From Bryobacteraceae bacterium (GTDB lineage Bacteria > Acidobacteriota > Terriglobia > Bryobacterales > Bryobacteraceae): a stretch of DNA of 64,000 bases. This document shows positions 21,004 to 29,902 of this stretch, piece after piece. Numbering within the stretch: position 1 is the first letter of the stretch; each line of letters begins with the position of its first letter. The notes beneath the pieces are model-generated. The model saw only the letters and a list, made by a program, of their open reading frames with translations. It made no database searches and was not told the DNA's origin. The stretch is from the NCBI GenBank assembly GCA_026129905.1, contig JAHCHE010000037.1, positions 1 through 64,000 on the forward strand, read 5' to 3'. The translations under genes were made by a program, and so were the position numbers.

Positions 21004-21897
21004 TCAATCCGGGTCGAACAGGTGCGAGATGAACGGGAACCCGTTCATCGCCAGCCGGCATGACGGGCCTTCTCCGTGCCAGCGCGGCGCGTGAAAGGTG
21101 TGCTTCGGCACGTAAACGACGTCGCCCTCGCTGGCAATCACCAGGCCCACGCCCTCGATCGGATAGCGGATCTGGCCGGCCATGATCAGCCAGTACTCGG
21201 CGCCCTCGGGATGGTAGTGGCCCCGCGCTTTCGGATCGATCGGCGGCAACTGCTTTTCGTAGCCGTAGATGAAATTGGCCGTGCCGCGGTCGTCCTGCAC
21301 GATGCGCTGGGTACCTTTCACCTCGCCGCTCTCCAGCTTCTTGGCGATCTCGTCGAAGGTGACGTGCGGCTTGTTGTCGTACTCCCAGTCGCCGATCCGC
21401 CGGGTCATTTTGACGGGAACCCACTCGACGCCGGGGCTCTTCGGAGCATCGCCCTGGTTGACGTACAGCGTCCGCGCGCCGGCGACGTTAGTCTCGAAGA
21501 TCAGCGCCGGCCGGTCGCCGGTGACTTCCCAGGAGAACAGCGTCTGCATCGGGACCTGCACCATGGAACCTTTCCTGGCGACGAACGAATCCTTGGTCTC
21601 GATGTCGAAGCGGACCTCGCCGTCCATCACCACCCACCAGGCCCGCGTATCCGGATGCAGCCCGCGCGGCTGCTTCGTCCCCGGGGGAACGAAGAGGTAT
21701 TCGCTGCGCAGGTGCTCGTCGTCCACCACCACCTCCCGCCACGATTTCTCCCCCTGGTGCTTCTGCTTCAAATCGGAAAGCTTCGTGTGCGGCTTGTGCG
21801 GCGGGGTGTAGCCTGTCTTCTCCTTGGGCGCCCAGAGCGTCTGGCCCGCCGCCAGCCCGGAACCCAGTAACAGCGCGATAACCCAGTTGCGTCTCAT
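21004..21897 (-). CDS. Secreted two-domain cupin protein
   Basis: This 297-residue protein starts at ATG 21897 with a signal peptide (NWVIALLLGSGLAAGQ). Two cupin barrels follow. The first contains YLFVPPGTKQPRGLHPDTRAWWVVMDGEVRFD and the second GHYHPEGAEYWLIMAGQIRYPIEG with YVPKHTFHAPRWHG. In the second, the metal-binding pattern H-x-H-(x3)-E ... H is intact. In the first only one His of the pair is evident. Enzymatic activity cannot be assigned. A minus-strand TACAAT ends 8 nt before the ATG and there is no Shine-Dalgarno. The gene is convergent with the Gfo/Idh/MocA gene. Confidence 0.82.
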   Translation of the reverse strand: MRRNWVIALLLGSGLAAGQTLWAPKEKTGYTPPHKPHTKLSDLKQKHQGEKSWREVVVDDEHLRSEYLFVPPGTKQPRGLHPDTRAWWVVMDGEVRFDIETKDSFVARKGSMVQVPMQTLFSWEVTGDRPALIFETNVAGARTLYVNQGDAPKSPGVEWVPVKMTRRIGDWEYDNKPHVTFDEIAKKLESGEVKGTQRIVQDDRGTANFIYGYEKQLPPIDPKARGHYHPEGAEYWLIMAGQIRYPIEGVGLVIASEGDVVYVPKHTFHAPRWHGEGPSCRLAMNGFPFISHLFDPD

Positions 21898-21905
21898 TTC
21901 GATGG

Positions 21906-21911
21906 ATTGTA
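21906..21911 (-). promoter_or_regulatory. -10 hexamer (TACAAT) before the cupin gene
   Basis: Minus-strand TACAAT ends 8 nt before the start codon at 21897, with no ribosome-binding site between them. This is the same geometry as at xdhC and 15135. Confidence 0.5.
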
Positions 21912-22002
21912 CCAGTTCACGGCCGGGCGACACGCGCCGCGATCGCCGGCTGCCGGTGTATCATTCTGTGAAACGCGCCGCAGGAGTTCCGTCATCACGT
22001 CA

Positions 22003-23190
22003 ATGAGCGCCGCCATCGCCAACCGTTGCTCCCAACTGCAACCGACCGCTGTCAACGCGATCCTGGCCGAGGTCCGCCGGTTGCAGGGCGAGGGCGCCGC
22101 GCCGGTTTCCCTCATGCGCGGCGAGCCGGATTTCCGCACGCCGCCTCACATCGCCGAGGCCGCCGCCGCGGCGTTGCGCGACGGCCGCACCGCGTATCCC
22201 GACAACCGGGGCGAGCCGAAGCTGCGCCGGGCCGTAGCGGAGAAGCTCGCGCGGGACAACGGCCTCCGATTCGATTCCGGCGCGGAGATCCTGATCACCT
22301 CGGGCGCCACGTTCGGCATCTACGCCGCGCTGGCCGCGATGGTCAACGATGGCGATGAGGTGCTGGTCCCCGACCCGATCTACGACGCGTACCTGTCGCC
22401 GATCCGGCTGGCGGGCGGCCTTCCCAGGCCCGTTCGCGCGACCCTCGCTGACGGCCGCTTCCGGCTGGACCCCGGCGCGGTGGAAGCGGCCTGTACGCCC
22501 GCTTCGAAGGTCCTCCTGCTCAACACGCCCTGGAACCCCACCGGAACCGTGCTGCGCGAATCGGAATTGCGCGAGATCGGCGCGGTGATCGAGCGGCGCG
22601 GCCTGCTGCTGATCAGCGACGAGATCTACGAGGCCATCACGTACGAGCCGAGCCGCCATGTCTCGCCCGCCTCGCTTTCCGAAACCCTGCGCGCCCGCGC
22701 CATCCTGGTGAACAGCTTGTCGAAGACCTACGCCATGACCGGCTGGCGCGTGGGCTACTGCGCAGGTCCCAAAGAGCTGATCGCCGCGATGTTCCTGGTG
22801 CTGCAGCAGTCGAGCCGCGGACCCTCCACCTTCGTCCAGGACGCGGCCGCCGCGGCGCTGACGGGACCGCAGGACTGCGTGATGGAAATGCGCGCCGAGT
22901 ACGCCCGCCGCCGGGCCCGCGTGATCGAGAGCCTGAAGGGACTGCCCGGCGTCCGCGCGCTCGAGCCCGAAGGCGGCTTCTTTGCGATGGTGGACGTGCG
23001 CAGCCTCGGATTGCCTTCGGACGAGGTGCGCCGGCGCCTGCTCCACGACAGCGGCGTCGTGGTCGTGCACGGCGCCGCCTACGGCCCCGGAGGCGAAGGC
23101 GCCTTGCGGGTCTCGTTCGCCGCGGGCGGCGAGAATCTCGAGCGCGGCCTCGCGCGTCTCCGCGCGGGTTTGGAGCGGATCGCCGGATGA
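22003..23190 (+). CDS. PLP-dependent class I/II aminotransferase
   Basis: This 395-residue fold-type I aminotransferase (AspC/PatA-like) contains MRGEPDFRTPPHI, the N-terminal hallmark AYPDNRGEPKLRRAVA, the cofactor loop SGATFGIYAAL, NTPWNPTG, ISDEIYEAITY and the Schiff-base lysine in NSLSKTYAMTGWRVGY (K241). The amino-acid donor is not identifiable from the sequence. ATG 22003 was chosen over an open extension to 21907 because the family N-terminus begins here. The stop codon overlaps the next start by 4 bp, which couples it to the FAD/Fe-S dehydrogenase and carrier. Together these could convert a 2-hydroxy acid to the keto acid and then the amino acid. Confidence 0.9.
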   Translation: MSAAIANRCSQLQPTAVNAILAEVRRLQGEGAAPVSLMRGEPDFRTPPHIAEAAAAALRDGRTAYPDNRGEPKLRRAVAEKLARDNGLRFDSGAEILITSGATFGIYAALAAMVNDGDEVLVPDPIYDAYLSPIRLAGGLPRPVRATLADGRFRLDPGAVEAACTPASKVLLLNTPWNPTGTVLRESELREIGAVIERRGLLLISDEIYEAITYEPSRHVSPASLSETLRARAILVNSLSKTYAMTGWRVGYCAGPKELIAAMFLVLQQSSRGPSTFVQDAAAAALTGPQDCVMEMRAEYARRRARVIESLKGLPGVRALEPEGGFFAMVDVRSLGLPSDEVRRRLLHDSGVVVVHGAAYGPGGEGALRVSFAAGGENLERGLARLRAGLERIAG

Positions 23191-26087
23191 GCGCCGTTCC
23201 CCAGGCCGACGCGCGGGCCGTGGACGCCGCGGCGCTGGAGCGCGAACTCCGCGCGCAACTGGAAGGCGAAGTCCGCTTCGACAAGGTCTCGCGGGCGCTG
23301 TATTCCACCGACGCCAGCGTGTACCAGATCGAGCCGCTGGGCGTCGTCGCGCCGAAATCCCGCGAAGACATTGTCCGCGCCGTGCGCCTGTGCGCGCGCT
23401 ACCGCTGCCCGCTGACCATGCGCGGGGGAGGCACATCACAAGCGGGACAGGCAATCGGGGCCGGCATTCAGATCGATGCGTCCAAGTACGTCAACCGGCT
23501 GGTGGAAGTGAACCCCGACCAGCGGTGGGCGCGCGTCGAACCGGGGATCGTGCTGGCGGAACTGAACGCGCAACTCCGGCCGTACGGACTGGCTTTCCCG
23601 ATCGATATCACCACGGCGAACCGCGCAACCCTCGGCGGGATGATCGCCAACAACTCCAGCGGGGCGCGCTCGGTCCTGTTCGGCAAGACGATCGACCACG
23701 TCCTGGCGATGGAGGTGGCGCTGTCGGACGGCTCGCCGGCGCGCTTCCTGCCGCTCGCGGCGGCGGAACTCGAAGCGGCCTGCGGCGGCGATACGCTGGA
23801 AAGCGCCTGCTACCGGACGCTCCGCCGCCTCGGCGCCGAATGCGCCGCGGAAGTCGATCGCCGCTATCCGAAGATCCTGCGCCGGGTCGGCGGCTACAAC
23901 CTCGACGCCTTCACCGATCCGGCTCGGCCGTTCAACCTGTCGAAGCTGGTGGTCGGCTCGGAAGGTACGCTCGCCGTCGTGCTCGAGGCCAAGCTGAACC
24001 TCGAGCCGCTGCCCAAGGCCAAGGCCGTCCTGGCCATCCACTTCACGGAGTTGCTGGACGCGCTGGCCGCGACGCCCTTGATACTCCGGCACGGTCCCTC
24101 GGCCGTCGAGGTGATGGACAGGTTCATCCTCGATCACACAAAGGAGAGCCCCGCCATCCAGCGCCTGAGGGAGACCTTCATCGCCGGCGACCCCGGCGCG
24201 CTGCTGTGCGTGGAGTTCTATGCGGACCGCGCCGAGGACCTGCCGCCGCGCCTCCAGGCGCTCGAGCGCGACCTGGCGTCGAGGAACCTCGCCTATCACT
24301 ACCATCACGCCTACGAAGCGGCGGCGCAACAGCGGATCTGGAGCGTGCGCGAGGCCGCGCTGGGCCTTTCCATGTCGATGAAGGAGGATGCGAAATCCGT
24401 CTCCTTCGTCGAGGACACGGCGGTGGCGCCGGAGAAATTGCGGGACTACATCGAGCGCTTCCTGGCGATCCTCCGCCGCCACGACACGACAGCGGGCATC
24501 TACGCCCACGCCTCCGTCGGCTGCCTGCACGTCCGACCGGTGGTCAACATGAAAACCGAGGCCGGCGTGCGGCAGTTCGAATCGATCGCCAACGCCGTGG
24601 CGGACCTGGTGCTGGAATACGGCGGGGCGCTTTCGGCCGAGCACGGCGACGGCCTCGTCCGCAGCCCCTTCCTCGAAAAGATGTTCGGCCCGGCGCTTTA
24701 CGAAGCGTTCCGCGAAGTGAAGCGGACGTTCGACCCGCACGGGATCCTCAATCCTGGTAAGATCTGCGATCCGCCTCCTTTAACTTCCAACCTCCGGTTC
24801 GGCCCTGGCTATAAGACCGCGAATCCACCGACATTTTTCGATTTTTCGGACTACGGCGGCCTGCCCGGCGCGGTGGAAATGTGCAGCGGATTGGGCGTAT
24901 GCCGGAAGAGCCTTGAGGGGACCATGTGCCCGTCCTACATGGCGACCCGCGAGGAGATGCACTCGACGCGCGGGCGCGCCAATGTCCTCCGCCTGGCGAT
25001 GGCGGGGCGGCTCGGCGAATCGGGCCTCGGCGAAGAGGGCGTCAAGGAGGCGCTCGACCTCTGCCTGGAGTGCCGCGCCTGCAAGGCGGAGTGCCCCGTC
25101 AGCGTGGACGTGGCGCGGTTCAAGAGCGAGTTTCTGGCCGATTACTGGCGGCGGCGCGGAACGCCGCTGCGCGCCCGGGCGCTGGGCAACATCGACGCGC
25201 TCTCGAAATGGGGCAGCCGGCTGGCGCCGCTCGCCAACGCAGTGGCCGGAGCGGGCCTGCTGAACGAGAAACTCCTGGGCATCGACCGCCGGCGCAAGCT
25301 GCCGCGGTGGAGACGGCGCACGCTCGAACGGCAGGTTGCGAACGGGAAGGCGGCTTCGGTCCTCCTGTTCAAGGACACGTTCACCAATCACTTCCATCCC
25401 GAGACCGGACTGGCGTCTCTCGCGGTGCTGAAATCGGCCGGAATTTCCTGCGCGCTGGCGTCGAATTCCTGCTGCGGACGCCCTTTAATTTCCCAGGGAT
25501 TGCTCGAAAACGCTCGGCGCCATGCGGAGGAAAACGCGGAGCGCCTGCACGAAATCGCCGGGCGAGGAGTGACGATCCTGTTCCTTGAGCCGAGTTGCCT
25601 GTCGGCGATGCGGGAAGACAACCCGTCGCTTTTGCGGGGCGAGAGCCGGCGCAAAGCCGAGACGGTGGCCGGCGCCTGCATGTTGTTCGAGGAGTTTCTC
25701 GAGCGCGAATGCCGGTCGGGCCGGGCCTGTCTGAACCTCCGGCCGGGACCAAAGAAGGTCCTCTTGCATGGCCATTGCCACCAGAAGGCGATGGGGCTGC
25801 TGGCGCCGGCGCAGGCGCTGCTGTCGCGCATCCCGGGCGCGTCGGTGGTGGACCTCGACGCCGGCTGCTGCGGCATGGCCGGCTCGTTCGGCTACGCCCG
25901 TGAGCACTACGACATATCGCGACGCATTGCCGAGCGGCGCCTGCTGCCGGCCGTTCGCGCGATGGAAGAGGGAACCGCGCTGGCCGCCTCGGGCGTATCC
26001 TGCCGCCACCAGGTTGAGGAGTTCACGGGCGTCGCGGCCCTGCATCCGGCGGCGCTGCTGGAATCGCTGCTGGCGGCCAAAGCATGA
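23187..26087 (+). CDS. FAD-linked dehydrogenase fused to Fe-S / CCG domains (D-2-hydroxyacid type)
   Basis: This 966-residue fusion couples a GlcD/D-lactate-dehydrogenase-type flavoprotein to a GlcF-like iron-sulfur subunit. The FAD_binding_4 part (residues about 40-260) has MRGGGTSQAGQAIG and TLGGMIANNSSGARS. The FAD-oxidase C-terminal domain includes SAEHGDGLVRSPFLEKMFG. The Fe-S part has CLECRACKAECP near 630. Two CCG repeats follow, with SNSCCGRPL, HGHCHQKAM and DAGCCGMAGSFGY. Such enzymes oxidise D-lactate, glycolate or D-2-hydroxyglutarate and feed electrons to quinone or flavoprotein acceptors. The substrate is undetermined. It overlaps both neighbours by 4 bp. Confidence 0.92.
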   Translation: MSAVPQADARAVDAAALERELRAQLEGEVRFDKVSRALYSTDASVYQIEPLGVVAPKSREDIVRAVRLCARYRCPLTMRGGGTSQAGQAIGAGIQIDASKYVNRLVEVNPDQRWARVEPGIVLAELNAQLRPYGLAFPIDITTANRATLGGMIANNSSGARSVLFGKTIDHVLAMEVALSDGSPARFLPLAAAELEAACGGDTLESACYRTLRRLGAECAAEVDRRYPKILRRVGGYNLDAFTDPARPFNLSKLVVGSEGTLAVVLEAKLNLEPLPKAKAVLAIHFTELLDALAATPLILRHGPSAVEVMDRFILDHTKESPAIQRLRETFIAGDPGALLCVEFYADRAEDLPPRLQALERDLASRNLAYHYHHAYEAAAQQRIWSVREAALGLSMSMKEDAKSVSFVEDTAVAPEKLRDYIERFLAILRRHDTTAGIYAHASVGCLHVRPVVNMKTEAGVRQFESIANAVADLVLEYGGALSAEHGDGLVRSPFLEKMFGPALYEAFREVKRTFDPHGILNPGKICDPPPLTSNLRFGPGYKTANPPTFFDFSDYGGLPGAVEMCSGLGVCRKSLEGTMCPSYMATREEMHSTRGRANVLRLAMAGRLGESGLGEEGVKEALDLCLECRACKAECPVSVDVARFKSEFLADYWRRRGTPLRARALGNIDALSKWGSRLAPLANAVAGAGLLNEKLLGIDRRRKLPRWRRRTLERQVANGKAASVLLFKDTFTNHFHPETGLASLAVLKSAGISCALASNSCCGRPLISQGLLENARRHAEENAERLHEIAGRGVTILFLEPSCLSAMREDNPSLLRGESRRKAETVAGACMLFEEFLERECRSGRACLNLRPGPKKVLLHGHCHQKAMGLLAPAQALLSRIPGASVVDLDAGCCGMAGSFGYAREHYDISRRIAERRLLPAVRAMEEGTALAASGVSCRHQVEEFTGVAALHPAALLESLLAAKA

Positions 26088-27334
26088 ACCTGGCCTGGAT
26101 CTCGCTCGGCGCCCTGGTAGTGGTCATCGTCGCCAGTTGCACAATTCGCCTTAACGTCGGACTGCTGTCCATCGTGCTGGCGTGGATTGTCGGCGTCTAC
26201 CTGGGCGGGATGAAAACCGGCGACGTCATGGCCGGCTTCCCGTCGTCGCTGTTTCTAACGCTGACCGGCGTGACGCTGCTGTTTACCCAGGCCTATCTCA
26301 ACGGGACGCTCGACAAGGTGGCGCGCTGGGCGGTATCTGGCTGCCGCGGCAACGTGGGGCTGATCCCCGTTGTGTTTTTCGCGCTCGCGGCGGGCCTGTC
26401 GTCGATGGGCCCCGGCAACATCGCCACGGCGGCGCTGCTGGCGCCGATGGCGATGGCGGTGGCGGGGCGCGCCGGCATTCCGGCGTTCCTGATGGCCATC
26501 ATGGTGGGCAACGGCGCCAACGCCGGTTCACTGTCGCCGTTCGCTCCCACCGGCATCATCGTGAACGGAATCATGGGCCGCATCGGCATGGCCGGCTTTG
26601 AGTGGCAAACCTACGTTAACAACCTCATCGCTCACGTGGCCGTGGCTTTTGCCGGGTATTTCCTGTTCGGCGGATGGCGCCTGTTCCGCAAAACCTATCC
26701 TGGCCGGGGCCTGCCCGGCGAGAGCGGCGCGGAGCCGTTCGGCCGCCGCCACTGGGTCACGCTCGCCATCATCGCTTCGCTTCTGGGCGCGGTGGTTTTT
26801 CTGGACGTCAACATCGGCATGGCGGCCTTTGCCGGCGGCGTGTTGCTGATTGTGCTGCGGCTGGGTAACGAGACCGAAGCCATCGCCAAAATGCCGTGGG
26901 GCGTCATCCTGATGGTGAGCGGCGTAACGGTACTGATTGCGCTGCTTGAAAAGACGCAGGGCATGGACCTGTTCACCAGCCTGCTGGCGCGCTTTTCCAC
27001 GCGGGAATCCGTCACCGGGGTAATCGCCTTCGTCACCGGGTTGGTATCGGTCTACAGCAGCACCTCGGGCGTCGTGCTGCCGGCCTTCCTGCCGACGATA
27101 CCGGGCCTGGTGGAACGGCTCGGCGGCGGCGACCCGCTGGCCATCGCCTCCTCGATGAACGTCGGCTCGCATTTGGTCGACGTGTCGCCGCTATCCACCA
27201 TCGGGGCGCTCTGCCTCGCCTCTGCCCCGCTGACCGAAGACAGCCGCGCGCTGTTCAACAAGCTGCTCGCCTGGGGCCTGTCGATGTCGGTGGTCGGCGC
27301 TATCGCCTGTTACATCTTTTTCGGCCGGTTTTGA
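26084..27334 (+). CDS. MatC/DASS-like dicarboxylate or organic-acid carrier
   Basis: This 416-residue integral membrane protein has about 11-12 hydrophobic helices. Its N-terminal part (GLLSIVLAWIVGVYLGG, FPSSLFLTLTGVTLLFTQA) resembles the dicarboxylate carrier MatC N-terminal family. The repeated re-entrant-like motifs GLSSMGPGNIATAALLAPMAM, NGANAGSLSPFAPTG and YSSTSGVVLPAFLPTIPG fit the DASS/ion-transporter superfamily. It probably imports the organic acid used by the upstream dehydrogenase and aminotransferase, to which it is translationally coupled by a 4-bp overlap. Substrate specificity is inferred only from that context. Confidence 0.85.
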   Translation: MNLAWISLGALVVVIVASCTIRLNVGLLSIVLAWIVGVYLGGMKTGDVMAGFPSSLFLTLTGVTLLFTQAYLNGTLDKVARWAVSGCRGNVGLIPVVFFALAAGLSSMGPGNIATAALLAPMAMAVAGRAGIPAFLMAIMVGNGANAGSLSPFAPTGIIVNGIMGRIGMAGFEWQTYVNNLIAHVAVAFAGYFLFGGWRLFRKTYPGRGLPGESGAEPFGRRHWVTLAIIASLLGAVVFLDVNIGMAAFAGGVLLIVLRLGNETEAIAKMPWGVILMVSGVTVLIALLEKTQGMDLFTSLLARFSTRESVTGVIAFVTGLVSVYSSTSGVVLPAFLPTIPGLVERLGGGDPLAIASSMNVGSHLVDVSPLSTIGALCLASAPLTEDSRALFNKLLAWGLSMSVVGAIACYIFFGRF

Positions 27335-27407
27335 GCCGGAGAAGGTCCGGAGCGTCGCCGGCCCCTTGCATGAAACGCCCTCTCCCGTAAAGGCCTCATA
27401 CAAGGGG

Positions 27408-29033
27408 GTGGCCTTGGGAGAGACCGTCCGTGGTTGGTTGTGCGCGATGCTGTTGGCGGCATGCGCGGCGACATTGGCGCGAGCCGAACCGTCAAGGGAG
27501 ATCATCGGGTTACAGACACCGAGGCCGCTGAGCTTTGAGGAGTTGGTCTCCCTATCCGAACAGGAACAGGTTTCGGCGGCGACCAGCGCGCGGCTGGACC
27601 GGATTCTTTCGCAGCCGGCGATCTCCAATGAAGCGTGGTTCCGTGGATCGCGTCCCCGCCGCCCCGAATCCGATGCGTTCGGTCCCGTGCTGCGGGCCGC
27701 GATGTGGAATATCAACCAGGGCCTGAGACAGGACATGATTCAGCTCGCGCTCAGCGACCCGGCGGGCTTCGAAAAAGCAGTCCTTCGGCAGCGCCCGCTC
27801 AGTCCCGCAAAACTCCACCGGGTTCGCGAGCAATTACAAGCGCTCCAAGGGATCGACCTCCTCGTCCTCAACGAGGCGGATTGGGGCATGGAGCGAACCG
27901 ATTACCGCAACATCACCCGCGAACTGGCAAACTCGCTGCGGATGAACTACGCCTTCGGGGTCGAGTTCCTCGAGCTGAATCTCTACCCACGGACGCCAAC
28001 CGAACCGGACGAGCCGGACGCGGCGCCGGATATCGAGGCCGACGTCGATCCCCGGCGCTATCTCGGCCTCACCGGGACGGCAATCCTGAGCCGCTACCCG
28101 ATCCGGAACGCCCGCATCGTCCGGCTGCCGGATTGCTACGACTGGTTCTCCGAGGAGACCAAGGACATCGCGCCGCTGGAGCGCGCCAGGCGATGGTCGG
28201 CCAAGCGGGTGTTCGAGCAGGAGGTACGCCAGCAGGTGCGCCGCGGCGGCCGGATGGCGCTGATCGCCGATATCGATGTGCCGGATCTGCCGGAAGGGAA
28301 GGCGACGGTGGTTGCCACCCATCTTGAAGACCGGTCCCCTCCGGCGTGCCGCCGCCAGCAGATGGCAGCCCTGCTGAGCGCCATCGGCGGCGTCGAAAAT
28401 CCTATCATCCTGGCGGGCGACTTGAATACGTCCGGCGGGGACCAGACGCCCACGTCGGTACGGCGGGAGCTATGGAAGTGCTTCACCGGCGCCCGATGGG
28501 CCGGGTTTGTCATCCGCGTTCTGAATCCGACCAGCATCCCCTTGTCGCTGTTGATGCCGGTGAATTCCTTCAAGAACTTCCGCGACCCGACCGCGAAGCA
28601 CATTCCTCTCCTGCTGCCCAATCCCGAAAGAGGTCTGTTCGACGACGTGCGCCGGTTTGGGTTCGAGGACGCGAGCGGCTTCGATTTCCAAGGCAATCCG
28701 GAACGCTCCGTCAAAGGAAGGCGCGGCACGCTAGCCAATAGCAATGCTCGCGGCCCGAAGGGATTTGAGCCGACCTTCCGTTTGCCGCGCACCTTTCGGA
28801 ACGTGGTCGGCGTCTACAAGCTCGACTGGTTCATGATCAAGCCGGCGGGCCAGGACGGGGATACGGGCCGGCAATTCACGCCCCACAACGCGCGGACGTT
28901 GCGCCGTGTAAACGAAGCCGCGAAGCCTCACCTTTCCGACCACCACCCGATCATGGTGGATTTACCGCTGCGGGAACCCGCTCCGCGCTTCAGGTATGCC
29001 ACTTGTGGACGTTGTGAAGCATCCTCGGAATAA
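27408..29033 (+). CDS. Secreted endonuclease/exonuclease/phosphatase-fold hydrolase
   Basis: This 541-residue EEP-fold phosphodiesterase has a predicted signal peptide (GWLCAMLLAACAATLARA). The metal-site motifs appear in order: AAMWNINQG, LLVLNEADWGM (catalytic Glu), GTAILSRYPI, VVATHLEDRSPP, LAGDLNTSGGD, and the C-terminal SDHHPIMVDL. The substrate could be nucleic acid, phospholipid or inositol phosphate. The start is uncertain: an upstream TTG at 27366 is also open, but GTG 27408 gives a compact signal peptide after AAGGG. The gene runs 73 bp after the carrier and is probably separately controlled. Confidence 0.83.
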   Translation: MALGETVRGWLCAMLLAACAATLARAEPSREIIGLQTPRPLSFEELVSLSEQEQVSAATSARLDRILSQPAISNEAWFRGSRPRRPESDAFGPVLRAAMWNINQGLRQDMIQLALSDPAGFEKAVLRQRPLSPAKLHRVREQLQALQGIDLLVLNEADWGMERTDYRNITRELANSLRMNYAFGVEFLELNLYPRTPTEPDEPDAAPDIEADVDPRRYLGLTGTAILSRYPIRNARIVRLPDCYDWFSEETKDIAPLERARRWSAKRVFEQEVRQQVRRGGRMALIADIDVPDLPEGKATVVATHLEDRSPPACRRQQMAALLSAIGGVENPIILAGDLNTSGGDQTPTSVRRELWKCFTGARWAGFVIRVLNPTSIPLSLLMPVNSFKNFRDPTAKHIPLLLPNPERGLFDDVRRFGFEDASGFDFQGNPERSVKGRRGTLANSNARGPKGFEPTFRLPRTFRNVVGVYKLDWFMIKPAGQDGDTGRQFTPHNARTLRRVNEAAKPHLSDHHPIMVDLPLREPAPRFRYATCGRCEASSE

Positions 29034-29041
29034 ATTGCTGT

Positions 29042-29058
29042 TTGGCACGTCGAGTGCT
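29042..29058 (+). promoter_or_regulatory. Sigma-54-like promoter (-24/-12) of the NarL-type regulator
   Basis: TTGGCACG-N4-GTGCT matches the sigma-54 consensus YTGGCACG-N4-TTGCW at all but one core position, with GG (29044-29045) and GC (29056-29057) correctly spaced. The expected transcription start is near 29068, giving a leader of about 40 nt. An overlapping sigma-70 alternative (TTGCTG at 29035, 17-bp spacer, TAGAAT at 29058) cannot be excluded. Confidence 0.5.
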
Positions 29059-29107
29059 AGAATAAATTGTCGCCAAGTATCCACTTTCCTGGGAGAAGGA
29101 GGGATTG

Positions 29108-29755
29108 ATGATGGCTGACCGTCCGCGTTTGCTTCTGGCAGACGATCATATGCTTGTGCTGGAAGGCATTCGCGCGTTACTTGAGACCAAATACGCCGTT
29201 GTCGGCGCCGCGCAAGATGGCCAGGCGTTAGTGCGCGCCGTCGAACAATTACAGCCGGACATCGTGCTGATGGACATTTCGCTGCCGATTCTAAACGGAA
29301 TCGAGGCGACCCGGCGTATCCGCCAGATTACCTTCAAGACAAAGGTGATTTTCGTTACGATGCACAGCGACGCCACCTTCGTGCACGAAGCTATACGGGC
29401 AGGGGCGTCGGGATACGTTCTTAAAAGGGGGGCCGCAGCCGAACTAACTGCTGCCATCGACGACGTCTGTAAGGGAAGAATCTACATCACCCCACTGGTA
29501 ACTGAGAATTTTGTGCGCTCCATGGCGACCCGCAACACGGAGTCCGGGGAGAACTTTGGCCGCCTCACGACTCGCCAGCGGGAGGTGCTGCAACTGGTGG
29601 CCGAGGGTAAGGCGGTAAAGGAAATCGCCTCCTCGCTCGGAATCGCGCCCAAAACGGTGGAGTTTCATAAAACCGCAATCATGCGATCGCTGTCGCTGTT
29701 CACCACCGCGGACCTGACTAAGTACGCCGTCAAGCACGGCATGGTGGCGCTATAA
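29108..29755 (+). CDS. NarL/FixJ-family response regulator (LuxR-type HTH)
   Basis: This 215-residue two-component regulator has a receiver domain with acidic pocket LLLADDHM (D12, D13), phospho-acceptor D56 in DIVLMDISLP and K106 in GYVLKRG. It ends with a LuxR-type helix-turn-helix (LTTRQREVLQLVAEGK, KEIASSLGIAPKTVEFHKTAI). No histidine kinase is encoded nearby, so it is an orphan. ATG 29108 follows GGAGAAGGAGGG, a strong ribosome-binding site. The TTG three bases upstream is unlikely. A sigma-54-like promoter lies just upstream. Confidence 0.94.
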   Translation: MMADRPRLLLADDHMLVLEGIRALLETKYAVVGAAQDGQALVRAVEQLQPDIVLMDISLPILNGIEATRRIRQITFKTKVIFVTMHSDATFVHEAIRAGASGYVLKRGAAAELTAAIDDVCKGRIYITPLVTENFVRSMATRNTESGENFGRLTTRQREVLQLVAEGKAVKEIASSLGIAPKTVEFHKTAIMRSLSLFTTADLTKYAVKHGMVAL

Positions 29756-29902
29756 CTGCACGCCGTCTCCTTATGGAGAACGGGCAGCGCAACCCCAACT
29801 CGACGAACGAGGCGAAAGGAGCGTTGGCAGGAGCGTTTGCCGGTGTGGCGGGCTCCGCCGCCATGAGCGTTGTGAATTGGACTCGTGTGACTCTTGCGCC
29901 GG

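Noticed and set aside
29756-29902. Direct repeat GGAGCGTT...GGAGCGTT between convergent genes
   Set aside because: It has only two short copies (8 bp) within coding-like sequence, with no palindromic or promoter context.
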